From positions 1 through 64,000 of the forward strand of contig VEQK01000004.1 of NCBI GenBank assembly GCA_018883265.1: DNA of 64,000 nt, written 5' to 3'. Origin of the DNA: Rhodocyclaceae bacterium. Lineage in GTDB: Bacteria; Pseudomonadota; Gammaproteobacteria; Burkholderiales; Rhodocyclaceae. Shown here one piece after another: positions 22,215 to 34,082 of this stretch. The stretch's first letter is position 1. Every line of letters begins with the position of its first letter. Both the position numbers and the translations under genes were made by a program. The notes below the pieces were generated by a model. The model made no database searches. It saw nothing but the letters and a program-made list of their open reading frames with translations, and was not told the origin of the DNA.

Positions 22215-22715
22215 GTGATTCAATCCCGTTATCGCTTTAGCAGGGCATCAAGACTACTTAAACCGTCCGAGTTCCAGACGGTCTTTGATGCACGCAAAGC
22301 ATGCAGAGGACAATGGTTAACGGTTCATCGCGCGCTGGTTTCCGAGGCGCGTGATGCTCCAGCCCAGTCTTCAGGAATTCCCGAACCTATCGAACCCGTA
22401 AATCCGATGAGCCGTCTAGGCCTCATCGTCGCCAAACGGCTGGTGCCAGCGGCTGCTCGCCGCAATCTAATCCGCCGGATTTTGCGTGAATACTTTCGCA
22501 CCACGCGCGATGCGTTTCCGGCCGGGGACTGGATCATCCGGCTGCACGAATCACCATTTCCCTCAAGGGCACGTATTCGCAAAGGCGCACTGGTACCGAC
22601 GCGGCTGCAAGTTGTCAGCGGGCTGCGTACAGACCTGGCGCAGATTCTGAAGCGTGTCGCGATTCAGGCGCAACCTCAGATCCGCAAAGATACAGACAAG
22701 AGTCCGGGTGCCTGA
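22215..22715 (+). CDS. rnpA: ribonuclease P protein component
   Basis: [52 protein letters not shown]. Confidence 0.96.
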   Translation: MIQSRYRFSRASRLLKPSEFQTVFDARKACRGQWLTVHRALVSEARDAPAQSSGIPEPIEPVNPMSRLGLIVAKRLVPAAARRNLIRRILREYFRTTRDAFPAGDWIIRLHESPFPSRARIRKGALVPTRLQVVSGLRTDLAQILKRVAIQAQPQIRKDTDKSPGA

Positions 22716-22716
22716 G

Positions 22717-22992
22717 ATGGTGGAAAGAAACATCGCGAAAAAAAATTTCGGAACGCGCCTCTCGGCGCTACCCGGCTGGCTAATCCAACGGGCCTTGCTT
22801 GCGTTGATTACCGTGTATCGCTATGCGGTGAGCCCCTTTTTAGGCCAGCGTTGCCGCTTTCATCCCAGCTGCTCGGCCTACGCGGCCGAGGCTTTAACCC
22901 GCTACGGGGCTTGGCGCGGTTGCTGGCTAGCGGCAAAACGCGTTTGTCGATGTCACCCTTTTCATCCCGGAGGGCACGATCCCGTGCCCTGA
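22717..22992 (+). CDS. yidD: membrane protein insertion efficiency factor YidD
   Basis: [35 protein letters not shown]...[15 protein letters not shown]. Confidence 0.96.
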   Translation: MVERNIAKKNFGTRLSALPGWLIQRALLALITVYRYAVSPFLGQRCRFHPSCSAYAAEALTRYGAWRGCWLAAKRVCRCHPFHPGGHDPVP

Positions 22993-23079
22993 ATCTGGTA
23001 CCCTTGCATGCTTTATGCCGTTGCCAGGCCGCTTGGCTGACGTAACGCCCGATCTCAGTTTTCTTTTGCTGGTTGAACC

Positions 23080-24702
23080 ATGGATTACCGCCGTTTATTT
23101 CTGACCCTGATTTTCACCATTTCTGCGTTCCTGTTGTGGGATGGCTGGAGCCAGCAGAAGGCTGCACAGAAAGCGGCGACGATTCAGGCCGCCGCCCAGA
23201 CTGCGCCGACCGCTTCGGTGGATTTGCGCAAGGATAGCAACGGTGTTCCAGCACGAGGCGCCAATGCACCAGCCGCTGAAGTTGCAGTGGCCAATGCGCC
23301 TACAGTGACCATCAAGACGGACGAGTATGTGGCGAACATCAGCCTTGCGGGCGCCACAATCAGCAACCTGGAGCTCGTCAAACATAAGGGCTGGGATCAG
23401 TCGGGTGACGTCGAGCTGTTTGGCAAGACCCACAAGTATGTCGCGCAGTCGGGCCTGATCGGCGACGACCTGCCGAACCACAAGACGCTGTGGCGTCAGG
23501 TCTCGTCAGCCACCGAAATGAAAGCGGGGCAGAACACGCTGGATGTGGTGTTCGAGGCCGACGGCGGCAAGGTGACCAAGACCCTGACTTTCAAGCGCGG
23601 CGAGTACGGCATTGATGTTACCTACCAGCTAAAGGGCGCCGCTGACAAAGCCGATGCCTACTTCCAGCTAGTGCGCGACGACAAGGCGCCGGCCGGTGAC
23701 CCGAATATGGTCAGCGTCTTTACCGGCCCAGCCTTCTATACCGATGCCCAGAAGTTCAACAAGATCAAGTTTGCCGATATCGCCGATGGCAGCGTCAAAT
23801 TCGACAAGACCGCCGACAACGGTTGGGTCGCCATGATCCAGCACTATTTCGTCACAGCGTTCCTGCCTGCGGCCGGAACGCCGCGCGAGTTTTACGCGCG
23901 CCAGGTGGAGCCCGGAGTGTTTGCCGCAGGGGTCATCGTGCCAATGCCTGCGGCGGTGAATGGCGTGAGCACGCTCACTGTTCCGCTGTACGCAGGTCCG
24001 CAGGAACACAGCACTCTGGAAAAGGTCGCCCCGGGCTTTGATCTGGTCGTGGATTACGGCTGGCTCACCGTGCTGGCCGCCCCGATCTTCTGGGTACTGG
24101 AGTGGCTGGAGCGTCTGACCGGAAACTGGGGTTGGGCGATTGTTGTGCTGACCATTCTGCTCAAGCTGATTTTCTTTCCGTTGTCGGCCGCCAGCTACAA
24201 ATCGATGGCGCGTATGCGGACCGTGACGCCACGCCTCATGGCGCTGAAAGAGCGCTACGGTAACGACAAGCAGAAACTGAATCAGGAGATGATGGATCTC
24301 TACCGCAAGGAAAAGATCAATCCGCTCGGTGGCTGCCTGCCGATTCTCGTGCAGATTCCGGTGTTCATTGCCCTGTACTGGGTGCTGCTCGGCGCCGTGG
24401 AAATGCGTAATGCGCCCTGGGTCGGCTGGATCCATGACCTCACCCAACCGGATCCGTTCTATATCCTGCCAGCGATCATGATGGCCACCATGCTGTTCCA
24501 GGTGAAGCTCAACCCGACGCCGCCCGATCCGATCCAGGCAAAAATCATGTGGATTATGCCCCTGGGCTTCGGCATCATGTTCTTCTTCTTCCCGGCGGGG
24601 CTGGTGCTGTACTGGACAGTCAACAACGTGTTATCGATCGCGCAGCAGTGGGCCATTAACCGCAAGATCGAAGCCGACACCACGCATCGCGGCCATCGCT
24701 AA
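23080..24702 (+). CDS. yidC: membrane protein insertase YidC
   Basis: [21 protein letters not shown]-terminus; [28 protein letters not shown] (as [20 protein letters not shown]); [18 protein letters not shown]. Confidence 0.98.
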   Translation: MDYRRLFLTLIFTISAFLLWDGWSQQKAAQKAATIQAAAQTAPTASVDLRKDSNGVPARGANAPAAEVAVANAPTVTIKTDEYVANISLAGATISNLELVKHKGWDQSGDVELFGKTHKYVAQSGLIGDDLPNHKTLWRQVSSATEMKAGQNTLDVVFEADGGKVTKTLTFKRGEYGIDVTYQLKGAADKADAYFQLVRDDKAPAGDPNMVSVFTGPAFYTDAQKFNKIKFADIADGSVKFDKTADNGWVAMIQHYFVTAFLPAAGTPREFYARQVEPGVFAAGVIVPMPAAVNGVSTLTVPLYAGPQEHSTLEKVAPGFDLVVDYGWLTVLAAPIFWVLEWLERLTGNWGWAIVVLTILLKLIFFPLSAASYKSMARMRTVTPRLMALKERYGNDKQKLNQEMMDLYRKEKINPLGGCLPILVQIPVFIALYWVLLGAVEMRNAPWVGWIHDLTQPDPFYILPAIMMATMLFQVKLNPTPPDPIQAKIMWIMPLGFGIMFFFFPAGLVLYWTVNNVLSIAQQWAINRKIEADTTHRGHR

Positions 24703-24703
24703 G

Positions 24704-26035
24704 ATGTTGAATCCTCCCATCGCGGCCATCGCCACGGCGCCGGGTCGCGGTGGGGTGGGTATTGTCCGGCTTTCGGGGGCCGGACTCAAAAACTGGATCG
24801 AACCGCTGACGGGTAAAGCACCGTCGGCGCATTTTGCGGTACCGCGTACCGCCACCCTCACCCCATTTATCGATACTGCGGGTCAGGCCATTGATGAAGG
24901 TCTGCTGATCTATTTTGCCGGCCCGAATTCGTTCACTGGTGAAGACGTTATCGAACTACACGGTCATGGCGGCCCGGTTGTCATGCAACTTTTATTGGCA
25001 CGCTGTCTGGATCTGGGCGCACGACTGGCTGAGCCCGGTGAATTCACACGTCGCGCCTTCATCAACGGAAAACTCGACTTGGCGCAGGCTGAGGCCGTTG
25101 CCGACCTCATCAATGCCTCAACGGCCACCGCCGCCCGCTCTGCGGTCCGTTCGTTGCAAGGTGACTTCTCGCGCGCCATCGATGCGCTGATGGGTCCGCT
25201 CGTTGAGTTGCGAGCGCTGACTGAAGCGACGCTGGATTTCCCCGAAGAAGAAGTCGACTTCCTCAAAAGTATTCAGGCCGAAGCGCGATTGCAGGGCATT
25301 CGTGAAGCGTTGACCAAAGTACAAGCTAGCGCCCGGCAGGGCAAATTACTGCAAGACGGCCTCACCGTCGTACTCATTGGTCAGCCCAACGTGGGTAAGT
25401 CATCGTTGCTCAACGCACTGGCGGGCGAGGACCTCGCCATCGTCACTCCGGTCGCGGGCACCACACGCGACGTGGTGCGGGCGCACCTGCAGCTCGAAGG
25501 CGTGCCGCTGCATGTGATCGATACGGCAGGACTGCACGAAACGACCGATGAAGTCGAGCGCCTCGGTATCGAACGTACCTGGAAAGAAATCGCCAATGCC
25601 GATGTGGCTGTGCTGCTGACCGATGCACAACACGGGCTAACGGCGGCAGAAGAGCGCATCATTGCACGCTTGCCGGAAGGCACAACGCGCATGATGGTTC
25701 AGAACAAAATTGACCTCGGCGCTGCAGCATCCACAGCAGAGACAGTACAGATCTCGGCTAAGACGGGCTTCGGTATTGACGCCCTACGCGCGAAACTACT
25801 GGAAATCGCTGGCTGGCAGCCGGGCGAAAGCCTTTTCATCGCCCGCGAGCGACACCTTCGTGCCTTGAGCGATGCAGCCGACCATCTGGAAACCGCAGCG
25901 GCCGCATTGCCGGCGTTAGAAATCTTCGCCGAAGAACTTCGCCTTGCGCACAGAGCACTACAGAGCATCACCGGCGAATACACGCCGGACGATTTGCTCG
26001 GCGCCATTTTTTCCAAATTTTGTATCGGGAAATAA
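24704..26035 (+). CDS. mnmE: tRNA uridine-5-carboxymethylaminomethyl synthesis GTPase MnmE
   Basis: [52 protein letters not shown]-terminal IFSKFCIGK. Confidence 0.98.
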   Translation: MLNPPIAAIATAPGRGGVGIVRLSGAGLKNWIEPLTGKAPSAHFAVPRTATLTPFIDTAGQAIDEGLLIYFAGPNSFTGEDVIELHGHGGPVVMQLLLARCLDLGARLAEPGEFTRRAFINGKLDLAQAEAVADLINASTATAARSAVRSLQGDFSRAIDALMGPLVELRALTEATLDFPEEEVDFLKSIQAEARLQGIREALTKVQASARQGKLLQDGLTVVLIGQPNVGKSSLLNALAGEDLAIVTPVAGTTRDVVRAHLQLEGVPLHVIDTAGLHETTDEVERLGIERTWKEIANADVAVLLTDAQHGLTAAEERIIARLPEGTTRMMVQNKIDLGAAASTAETVQISAKTGFGIDALRAKLLEIAGWQPGESLFIARERHLRALSDAADHLETAAAALPALEIFAEELRLAHRALQSITGEYTPDDLLGAIFSKFCIGK

Positions 26036-26037
26036 CC

Positions 26038-26388
26038 ATGGCCTGGATCATTACAAAATATCTCATTACGGCAGCCGTCGTCGTTCTGATTTCTGAAGTC
26101 GCCAAGCGTAGCGATAAACTCGGCGGCTTGATCGCAGCCTTACCAATGGTGACCTTTCTGGCGCTCATCTGGCTCTATGTTGAAAAGCAGCCGGTAGAGA
26201 AGATCTCCAACCATGCCTGGTATACCTTCTGGTACGTGGTTCCCACATTGCCGATGTTCTTGGCGTTTCCGTTTCTACACGAACGGATTGGTTTCTGGCC
26301 GACCTTGGGCGCCAGCGCGTTGATTACGATCGTTTGCTTCGTTGTCTTCGCTTACGTGATGAAGCATTTCGGCATCGAGCTTTTGTAA
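26038..26388 (+). CDS. DUF3147-like integral membrane protein
   Basis: MAWIITKYLITAAVVVLISEVAKRSDKLGGLIAALPMVTFLALIWLYVE. Confidence 0.8.
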   Translation: MAWIITKYLITAAVVVLISEVAKRSDKLGGLIAALPMVTFLALIWLYVEKQPVEKISNHAWYTFWYVVPTLPMFLAFPFLHERIGFWPTLGASALITIVCFVVFAYVMKHFGIELL

Positions 26389-26390
26389 GG

Positions 26391-26804
26391 ATGGCTATGA
26401 AACGTTGGTTCGTGGTTTTAGGTCTGGCGTCGCTGCTGAATGGGTGTGCGCCTTCGCTCTTCCCAGTCGAAATGCCGGTGACCGCATCGTTGTCGGACTC
26501 GGGCGGTACGGCATCGTTGATCCCGTATCAACCGCTGGTGGTGCGCTTGCCGACGAATCCGAGCACGGGTTACGTTTGGTCGTATACGGTGACGGGTGAT
26601 GATGTGCTCCGTCTGGATACGGTAACGGGTGAGGCACCTGCACCGGATGGCATGGTGGGCGTGCCGGGTCTGGAAGTGTGGTCGTTTCGTGCCCAGGGCA
26701 CAGGACGCGCCGTGCTGACTTACATTTACGCGCGACCGTGGGAAAAGAATACCCTGCCCGCCAAAATCTTTACATTGACAGTCGTGGTGAGCCCGGCGCG
26801 GTAA
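26391..26804 (+). CDS. chagasin-like (I42 family) cysteine protease inhibitor, probable lipoprotein
   Basis: Lipobox-like LASLLNGC; NPSTGYVW loop; YARPWEK loop of I42 family. ATG 26391 or 26397. Confidence 0.75.
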   Translation: MAMKRWFVVLGLASLLNGCAPSLFPVEMPVTASLSDSGGTASLIPYQPLVVRLPTNPSTGYVWSYTVTGDDVLRLDTVTGEAPAPDGMVGVPGLEVWSFRAQGTGRAVLTYIYARPWEKNTLPAKIFTLTVVVSPAR

Positions 26805-28050
26805 GCCAGGCAATTGCGCCCCGAGCGGCCTGGCGGCCAGTGGCCATACAGGCGGTGAGCAGATAACCGCCGGTTGGTGCTTCCCAATCCAGCATCTCAC
26901 CTGCGACAAAGGTACCGGGGCGAGCCGTCAGCATCAGGTGAGCGTCCAGGTTGTTAAAACAGACACCGCCCGCGGTGCTAATGGCTTCATCAATGGGGCG
27001 GGTAGCTCGAAGGGTGATGGGCAAAGCTTTGATGGTGGTGGCCAGGGTTTTGAGATCGTTGATCCGTTCTTTGCTTAGTGCTTCGTAAATCAGCGCCGTT
27101 TTAACGCTGCTGAAACCGAGTGCGGATTTGAGATAACTGGAGAGCGATTTGCTGCCGCGGCGGCAGAGGGTGTCCAGAATCTTTTCCATCGCTCGGTCCG
27201 GCGCAAGGTCGATCGTCAACATTGCGGCACCAGTGGCATTGATGGTATCGCGCAGCGGGCGCGAAAGGGCATAGATCAAGCCGCCCTCAATGCCATCTTG
27301 GCTGATGATGCATTCACCCTGTCGCTGATGCGTCTGACCCGTGTGATCGGTAAAACGGATCGTAATCGCCTTGAGGGGTTCACCCGAAAATCGCTGTTTC
27401 AGGTACTCAGACCAAGTAACCTCAAAACCGCAGTTGGCGCTTTGCAGCGGCGCAATTTCGACGCCAAGTTTTTCGAGTGCTGTTACCCAGGCGCCATCGC
27501 TACCCAGCTTAGGCCAGCTCGCGCCACCCAGAGCGAAAATGCTGGCGTCGGGTTTTATGACTATTGTGCCGCTGGGCCCGGCAAACGCTAGCGCATCCTC
27601 ATTAGTCCAACCGAGCCAACGATGTCGTACATGAAAGCGCACACCATTCTGGCGTAGGCGGTGTAACCAGGCGCGCAACAGCGGCGCGGCTTTCATTTCT
27701 TTAGGAAAGACCCGGCCGGAGGTGCCGACAAAGGTTTCGATGCCAAGATCGTGCACCCAGCGACGCAGATCACTGGGCGTAAATTGATCCAGACTGGCTT
27801 GTAGTGCATCACGCTCAGGGCCATAACGGCCGCAGAAAGTGTCGAAGTCTTCGCAATGGGTGATGTTGAGGCCGCCAATGCCTGCTAGCAGAAACTTTCG
27901 ACCGACAGACGGCATCGCATCGTATACATCAACAGCAACGCCACCTTGGCTGAGTGTTTCCGCCGCCATGAGTCCGGCCGGACCGCCACCGATGATGGCA
28001 ACATTCTGGCCGGTTTTACATGCGGCAGATTTGGCAGCAATTTCAAACAT
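26770..28050 (-). CDS. NAD(P)/FAD-dependent flavoprotein, HI0933/BaiN-like (TIGR03862-type)
   Basis: VAIIGGGPAGLMAAETLSQGGVAVDVYDAMPSVGRKFLLAGIGGLNITH; TAGGVCFNNLDAHLMLTARPGTFVAGEMLDWEAPTGGYLLTACMATGRQA. Confidence 0.9.
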   Translation of the reverse strand: MFEIAAKSAACKTGQNVAIIGGGPAGLMAAETLSQGGVAVDVYDAMPSVGRKFLLAGIGGLNITHCEDFDTFCGRYGPERDALQASLDQFTPSDLRRWVHDLGIETFVGTSGRVFPKEMKAAPLLRAWLHRLRQNGVRFHVRHRWLGWTNEDALAFAGPSGTIVIKPDASIFALGGASWPKLGSDGAWVTALEKLGVEIAPLQSANCGFEVTWSEYLKQRFSGEPLKAITIRFTDHTGQTHQRQGECIISQDGIEGGLIYALSRPLRDTINATGAAMLTIDLAPDRAMEKILDTLCRRGSKSLSSYLKSALGFSSVKTALIYEALSKERINDLKTLATTIKALPITLRATRPIDEAISTAGGVCFNNLDAHLMLTARPGTFVAGEMLDWEAPTGGYLLTACMATGRQAARGAIAWLTAPGSPRLSM

Positions 28051-28076
28051 GCCGCCATTTTACGTGGCGCCGGTTT

Positions 28077-29651
28077 TTAAGCCGGTGCCGAACTCCGGAT
28101 CAGGTAGTCAAATGCACCGAGTGAGGCTTTGGCGCCCTCGCCCATGGCGATGATGATCTGTTTGTAGGGCACGGTGGTGCAATCGCCTGCAGCAAAAATA
28201 CCGGGGGCTGAGGTCTGGCCCCGGTTGTCAACTTCGATCTCGCCCATTTTAGAAAGGTCGAGCGTGCCCTTGAGCCAGTCCGTATTGGGGAGCAGGCCGA
28301 TCTGCACGAAAATGCCCTCAAGTTCGACTTTGATGTCTTCGCCGTTGTCCCGGTTTTTGTAGACGAGGCCGTTGACCTTGCTGCCATCGCCGAGTACTTC
28401 CATTGTTTGGGCATTTTTGAGAATGACCATATTGGGCAGGCTGGCTAGTTTGCGTTGAAGTACCGCGTCGGCACGCAATTCGGGGCCGAATTCGATCAGC
28501 GTGACATGGCCAACGATGCCGGCCAGATCAATCGCAGCCTCAACGCCCGAGTTGCCGCCACCGATGACCGCAACGCGCTTACCTTTGAACAACGGGCCAT
28601 CGCAGTGCGGGCAATAAGCGACCCCTTTTCCGCGATATTCCTGCTCACCCGGTACGTTGAGTTCGCGCCAGCGGGCGCCGGTCGAAAGAATGACGCTCTT
28701 GGCTCTTAATACAGCACCACTGGCGGTCCGCACCTCTGCATAGCCGCCGGGCGTTGCGGCTGGCGTGAGCGACTCGGCGCGTTGCAGATTCATGATGTCC
28801 ACTTCGTAGGATTTAACGTGCTGTTCCAGCTGGGCAACCAGTTTGGGCCCCTCGGTTTCCTGGACCGAGATGAAGTTTTCGATACCCAAGGTGTCCATGA
28901 CCTGGCCGCCAAAGCGTTCGGCCAGAATCCCGGTGCGAATACCTTTGCGGGCAGCATAGACGGCGGCCGCCGAACCGGCCGGCCCGCCGCCGACGATGAG
29001 CACGTCGTAGGGCGCCTGGGCACTGATCTTTTCGGCTTCGCGGGCCGCGGCGCCGGTATCCAGTTTGGCCAGAATCTCTTCAATGGTCATCCGACCGGCG
29101 CCGAATTCTTCGCCGTTGAGGTACACAGTTGGCACCGCCATGATCTGGCGTGATTCGACGACCTCCTGGAACATGCCGCCATCGATCATGGTGTGCTGGA
29201 CACGCGGGTTGATGGCCGCCATCAGGTTAAGCGCCTGCACGACGTCCGGGCAATTGTGGCAGCTCAACGAGATGAAGGTTTCGAACTGATAATCGCCGGG
29301 CAGGTTGCGAACTTGTTCGATCACACTGGCATCCACCTTCGGGGGGTAACCGCCCATCTGCAACAGTGCCAAAACGAGCGAGGTGAACTCGTGCCCCATG
29401 GGCAGGCCGGCAAAGCGGGCGATGCCGCGCTCACCGGCGTGATTAAGCGGCGCTACCCGAAAAGAAGGCTTCAGATCGGCATCATTCGTTTCAACCACAT
29501 TCACCTTATCGGAAAGCGCGGCGATCTCGTTCACCAGCTCGCGCATCTGTGCAGACGAGTCGCTGGAGTCGAGGGTGGTCATCAGCTGGATCGGCTGCTC
29601 CAGGCGTTCGAGGTAGCCTTTGAGCTGCTGCTGAATGTTTACGTCAAGCAT
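28077..29651 (-). CDS. ahpF: alkyl hydroperoxide reductase subunit F
   Basis: [14 protein letters not shown]-terminal redox motif; [45 protein letters not shown]. Confidence 0.97.
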   Translation of the reverse strand: MLDVNIQQQLKGYLERLEQPIQLMTTLDSSDSSAQMRELVNEIAALSDKVNVVETNDADLKPSFRVAPLNHAGERGIARFAGLPMGHEFTSLVLALLQMGGYPPKVDASVIEQVRNLPGDYQFETFISLSCHNCPDVVQALNLMAAINPRVQHTMIDGGMFQEVVESRQIMAVPTVYLNGEEFGAGRMTIEEILAKLDTGAAAREAEKISAQAPYDVLIVGGGPAGSAAAVYAARKGIRTGILAERFGGQVMDTLGIENFISVQETEGPKLVAQLEQHVKSYEVDIMNLQRAESLTPAATPGGYAEVRTASGAVLRAKSVILSTGARWRELNVPGEQEYRGKGVAYCPHCDGPLFKGKRVAVIGGGNSGVEAAIDLAGIVGHVTLIEFGPELRADAVLQRKLASLPNMVILKNAQTMEVLGDGSKVNGLVYKNRDNGEDIKVELEGIFVQIGLLPNTDWLKGTLDLSKMGEIEVDNRGQTSAPGIFAAGDCTTVPYKQIIIAMGEGAKASLGAFDYLIRSSAPA

Positions 29652-29839
29652 GGTGAACTCCCGAATAATTGTTGGTTGCAGTCATCGCATAGCCAAAAAG
29701 CGAACGCGGGCCGGATTTTGGCCAAAGTGCGCCCAATTCGCCGCTTGGCGATGCAATTACGAAGTTGGGGTTGTCCGGGACCGTAGCCCCGGACGTTCTC
29801 TGTTGCGGCTTTTTGAGTCCGCGGTGCGAACGGTCTGAT

Positions 29840-30415
29840 TTAGATCTTGCCAACCAGATCCAGCGACGGTGCCAGCGTCTTTTCACCTTCTTTCCACTTG
29901 GCCGGGCAGACTTCACCCGGGTGAGAGGCGGTGTACTGGGCAGCCTTCAGCTTGCGCAGCGTCTCACCCACATCGCGGGCGATTTCGTTCGAATGAATTT
30001 CAGCCGTTTTGATCATGCCGTCCGGGTTGATGATGAAGGTGCCGCGCAGAGCCAGGCCTTCTTCCGGAATGTGCACGCCGAAGGCATTGGTCAGTTGATG
30101 TGTCGGGTCACCGATCAGTGGAAATTTTGCTTTGCCAACAGCCGGCGAAGTTTCGTGCCACACCTTGTGCGAGAAATGAGTATCGGTGGTGACGATGTAG
30201 ACCTCGGCGCCTGCCTTCTGGAACTCGGCGTAGTGGTCAGCGGCATCTTCGATTTCGGTCGGACAGTTGAAGGTGAAGGCGGCCGGCATAAAAATCAGCA
30301 CGGACCATTTGCCCTTGAGGCTGGCATCCGATACTTCAATGAATTCACCCTTACCGCTGCGGTTGACAAAGGCTTGAGTTTTGAATGGCTGAACGTGCGT
30401 GTTGATCAACGACAT
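29840..30415 (-). CDS. ahpC: alkyl hydroperoxide reductase subunit C (peroxiredoxin)
   Basis: FMPAAFTFNCPTEIEDAADHYAEF peroxidatic Cys; HPGEVCPAKWKEGEKTL resolving Cys. Confidence 0.97.
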   Translation of the reverse strand: MSLINTHVQPFKTQAFVNRSGKGEFIEVSDASLKGKWSVLIFMPAAFTFNCPTEIEDAADHYAEFQKAGAEVYIVTTDTHFSHKVWHETSPAVGKAKFPLIGDPTHQLTNAFGVHIPEEGLALRGTFIINPDGMIKTAEIHSNEIARDVGETLRKLKAAQYTASHPGEVCPAKWKEGEKTLAPSLDLVGKI

Positions 30416-30509
30416 GGTGTTACTCCTGTTTTGTGGTTGAAGCTGTATGACAGAGGGAAATGTCTTTTCGACCCTTCGCAGTCTACGGGCGCAAGACTGA
30501 TAAAGCCAA

Positions 30510-30548
30510 TTGATTGTTACTAAGCTTCCATTAGTTAAAAACTATCAA
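30510..30548. promoter_or_regulatory. Candidate OxyR-type operator upstream of ahpC (imperfect inverted repeat)
   Basis: TTGATtGTTACTAAgcttccaTTAGTTAAAAACTATCAA; half sites TTGATTGTTACTAA and (reverse) TTGATAGTTTTTAACTAA. Confidence 0.35.
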
Positions 30549-30691
30549 CGACCTTGCGGATCGAAGTGGAATTAACAGAAATTTCCCTGCGAAATCAAAT
30601 GAAAAGCTACAGAAAGCATCACCAAACCCGCAGTCTTTCGCTAAAATTAGCCCCCTTTTGTGACGTGCAGTTAATTTGCTGAAGGCAGTCG

Positions 30692-32596
30692 ATGGAATTC
30701 CCGGATCGTTTCGATGTCATTGTGGTGGGTGGTGGCCATGCCGGCACCGAGGCCGCGCTTGCTTCGGCGCGCACGGGTGCCCGCACGCTGCTGCTAACGC
30801 ACAGTATGGAAACGCTGGGCGTGATGAGCTGCAACCCGTCGATTGGCGGTATCGGCAAGGGCCATCTGGTCAAAGAGGTGGATGCGCTGGGCGGTGCTAT
30901 GGCCGCAGCCACTGATGAAGCCGGGATCCAGTTCCGTATTTTGAATGCCTCCAAAGGGCCCGCTGTGCGCGCCACCCGTGCCCAGGCTGACCGTGTTTTG
31001 TACAAACAGGCGATTCGACGCCGCCTCGAGAATCAGCCGAATCTGACGATTTTTGCCCAGGCCTGTGACGACCTGATCATCGATGGCGACCGCGTGGTTG
31101 GCGCGGTAACGCAGTTGGGTGTGCGCTTCCGGGCAGATGCCGTGGTGCTGACGGCCGGGACATTTTTGAACGGCCTGATTCACGTGGGACTGGATAACTA
31201 TTCCGGTGGACGCATGGGCGACCCGCCTTCCGTCTCGCTGGCCGCACGGTTACGTGAACTGCAGCTGCCGCAAGGCCGCTTGAAGACCGGCACGCCCCCC
31301 CGCCTGGATGGCAAGAGCATCGACTTTTCAGTGATGCAGCCCCAGCATTCTGACGACCCGATGCCAGTCTTTTCTTTCTTGGGCAACGCCGCACAGCACC
31401 CGCAGCAATTGCCGTGCTGGGTGACGGACACCAACGAGCGCACGCACGAAATTATTCGCAATAACCTCGACCGCTCGCCGATGTATACGGGCGTGATTGA
31501 GGGCGTCGGCCCGCGTTACTGTCCGTCGATTGAGGACAAGATTCACCGTTTTGCCGACAAAGCCAGCCACCATGTGTTTCTGGAGCCGGAAGGTCTGGAT
31601 ACGCACGAGATCTACCCGAATGGGATCTCGACTTCGCTGCCCTTCGATGTGCAGCTGCAGATCGTGCGTTCGATCCGCGGCATGGAGCATTGTCATATCC
31701 TGCGCCCGGGTTATGCCATCGAATACGATTACTTCGATCCGCGCGGCCTGAAGGCGTCGCTGGAAACGAAGGCGATCAACGGCCTGTTTTTTGCCGGTCA
31801 GATTAACGGTACGACAGGTTATGAGGAAGCGGCGGCTCAGGGTCTGCTGGCTGGCCTGAATGCGGCGCGCCTGTCGCGCGGAGAAGCGGCCTGGTGCCCG
31901 CGCCGGGACGAATCCTACCTGGGCGTGCTGGTGGATGACCTGATCACGCGTGGCGTGAGCGAACCGTACCGTATGTTTACGAGCCGCGCCGAATACCGTT
32001 TGAGCCTGCGTGAAGACAACGCGGATCTGCGCCTGACCGCAATCGGTCGCGAGATGGGGTTGGTCGACGATGTGCGATGGTCGGCTTTCTGTGCCAAACG
32101 TGATTCGATTGAGCAAGAACTTCAGCGATTGCGCAGCCTACGTGTCAATCCGGTCAAGATCGCCAATGAGCTGATCGAGCCGGTGCTCGGCAAGCCACTG
32201 GAACGTGAGAGTACGGTCTTTGAGCTGCTGCGTCGCCCGGATACAACCCACGCCGGCTTGCAGCAATTGGCAGAAAGCGCCGGGCTGAGCGACGCCGTTG
32301 CGCTGGCGCCGGAGGTGGTCGAACAGGTCGAGATTCAGGCCAAATACCAGGGTTATATCGATCGCCAGCGCGACGAAGTGGCGCGCCAGGCGGCCTATGA
32401 AACGCTCACCCTGCCGGACAATCTGGACTACGCCGAGGTCATTGGCCTGTCGCGCGAGGTCTGCCAGAAGCTACAGGCACATCGGCCGCAGACGCTGGGC
32501 CAGGCGGCGCGTATCCAGGGCGTCACGCCTGCGGCGATTGGTTTGCTGCTGGTCCACCTGAAGCGCCTGGGCGTGGCCTTGGGCACGGCGTTGTGA
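30692..32596 (+). CDS. mnmG: tRNA uridine-5-carboxymethylaminomethyl modification enzyme MnmG (GidA)
   Basis: [62 protein letters not shown]. Confidence 0.99.
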   Translation: MEFPDRFDVIVVGGGHAGTEAALASARTGARTLLLTHSMETLGVMSCNPSIGGIGKGHLVKEVDALGGAMAAATDEAGIQFRILNASKGPAVRATRAQADRVLYKQAIRRRLENQPNLTIFAQACDDLIIDGDRVVGAVTQLGVRFRADAVVLTAGTFLNGLIHVGLDNYSGGRMGDPPSVSLAARLRELQLPQGRLKTGTPPRLDGKSIDFSVMQPQHSDDPMPVFSFLGNAAQHPQQLPCWVTDTNERTHEIIRNNLDRSPMYTGVIEGVGPRYCPSIEDKIHRFADKASHHVFLEPEGLDTHEIYPNGISTSLPFDVQLQIVRSIRGMEHCHILRPGYAIEYDYFDPRGLKASLETKAINGLFFAGQINGTTGYEEAAAQGLLAGLNAARLSRGEAAWCPRRDESYLGVLVDDLITRGVSEPYRMFTSRAEYRLSLREDNADLRLTAIGREMGLVDDVRWSAFCAKRDSIEQELQRLRSLRVNPVKIANELIEPVLGKPLERESTVFELLRRPDTTHAGLQQLAESAGLSDAVALAPEVVEQVEIQAKYQGYIDRQRDEVARQAAYETLTLPDNLDYAEVIGLSREVCQKLQAHRPQTLGQAARIQGVTPAAIGLLLVHLKRLGVALGTAL

Positions 32597-33276
32597 GCGA
32601 CGTAGCGACAGCGCGTTCGGCAGAGGCCGCGCAGTTAATGGCCGGCGCTAGCGGAATGGGGGTGGCATTGACCGAAGGGCAAGCCGCCAAGTTGCTCGAT
32701 TACCTCGATCTGTTGCAGAAGTGGAACAAGGCTTATAACCTGACGGCGGTTCGGGATCGGTCGGCGATGCTGACCCAGCACCTGCTTGATTCGCTCGCCA
32801 TCGTGCCGCATCTGCCGTCGGGCGATTTGCTCGATGTGGGTAGTGGTGGTGGTTTGCCGGGGATTCCGCTAGCGATTCTTCAGCCGGAGCGCTCAATTAC
32901 GCTGGTTGATACCGTCGGCAAAAAAGTCGCGTTTCTGAAGCAGGCGGCGATCACGCTCGGCTTGAAGAATCTGAATGCAGTGTCTGACCGGATCGAAAGT
33001 TGGGCGCTACCGGCAAACCATGCCGCCGGTTTTGCGCTCATTACTGCCCGCGCTTACGCCACGTTGGCCACCCTGGTGGGGCAAACCCGGCATCTTCTGG
33101 CAGAAAATGGGGGCTGGTACGCCATGAAAGGTGTCTTTCCGGACGCCGAACTGGCAGAATTACCCTCTGATGTCGCGGTCAAAGCGGTTTTTCCGCTGCA
33201 AGTGCCCGATCTGGGTGCGGAACGGCATCTGGTGGTCCTGGCGCCGACTGTGCCAAATCACGAACACATTAAATAG
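32593..33276 (+). CDS. rsmG: 16S rRNA (guanine(527)-N(7))-methyltransferase RsmG
   Basis: [41 protein letters not shown]. Confidence 0.97.
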   Translation: MSDVATARSAEAAQLMAGASGMGVALTEGQAAKLLDYLDLLQKWNKAYNLTAVRDRSAMLTQHLLDSLAIVPHLPSGDLLDVGSGGGLPGIPLAILQPERSITLVDTVGKKVAFLKQAAITLGLKNLNAVSDRIESWALPANHAAGFALITARAYATLATLVGQTRHLLAENGGWYAMKGVFPDAELAELPSDVAVKAVFPLQVPDLGAERHLVVLAPTVPNHEHIK

Positions 33277-33294
33277 CTTCAACAAAGGCGCGGC

Positions 33295-34062
33295 ATGCGT
33301 ATTCTGGCGATTACCAATCAAAAAGGCGGCGTGGGCAAAACCACATCAGCCGTTAACCTGAGTGCGGCCCTGGCCAAGCTGGGTAAGCGTGTGCTGATCA
33401 TCGATCTCGACCCACAAGGTAATGCAACGACCGGCTGCGGTATTGTAAAAACGGATGCGCTGCCAACGGTGTATCAACTATTGCTGGGCGACACCTCGCT
33501 GGCCAGTGCCGTTGTTAAAACCGAATACGGTTTTGATATTCTGCCGGCTAACCGTGAACTGGCAGGCGCCGAGATCGAATTGATCGAGCTCGATGGTCGC
33601 GAACAGCGGCTCAAGGATGCGCTGGCAACCGTGGCGGACCAGTATGATTACGTACTGATCGATTGCCCGCCGGCTCTGAATATGCTGACCGTGAATGCGC
33701 TGGTGGCTGCGCAGTCCGTGCTGATTCCGATGCAGTGCGAGTACTACGCGCTGGAAGGTTTATCGGATCTGGTCGAAACGCTGCGTAAGGTGCGCGCTAA
33801 CCTGAATCCGGATCTGGAAATCGAAGGTTTGCTGCGCACGATGTACAACGCGCAGAACACCCTGACCCAGCAGGTGTCGGACGAATTGATGAACCACTTT
33901 GGCGATAAGGTGTACGAAACCATTATTCCGCGCAACGTGCGCCTGGCCGAAGCGCCGTCACACGGCAAGCCGGCCACCGCCTACGATGCGTCGTCCAAAG
34001 GTGCTCAGGCCTATGTGGCGCTGGCCGAAGAAATGCTTGGCCGCCACAAGGCCGCTCAATAA
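33295..34062 (+). CDS. parA: chromosome partitioning ATPase ParA
   Basis: ILAITNQKGGVGKTTSAVNLSAALA deviant Walker A; DLDPQGNATTGCG; YVLIDCPPAL. Confidence 0.97.
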   Translation: MRILAITNQKGGVGKTTSAVNLSAALAKLGKRVLIIDLDPQGNATTGCGIVKTDALPTVYQLLLGDTSLASAVVKTEYGFDILPANRELAGAEIELIELDGREQRLKDALATVADQYDYVLIDCPPALNMLTVNALVAAQSVLIPMQCEYYALEGLSDLVETLRKVRANLNPDLEIEGLLRTMYNAQNTLTQQVSDELMNHFGDKVYETIIPRNVRLAEAPSHGKPATAYDASSKGAQAYVALAEEMLGRHKAAQ

Positions 34063-34082
34063 GAGAAACGACGAGGACAGCA

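Noticed and set aside
23668-24447. 259-aa antisense ORF opposite yidC
   Set aside because: Shadow ORF; low-complexity His/Arg/Gln composition and no homology motifs.
31176-31191. CACGTG-centred TGATTCACGTGGGACT inside mnmG as a fourth parS
   Set aside because: Three mismatches to TGTTTCACGTGGAACA and lies within a conserved coding region; too weak without ChIP data.
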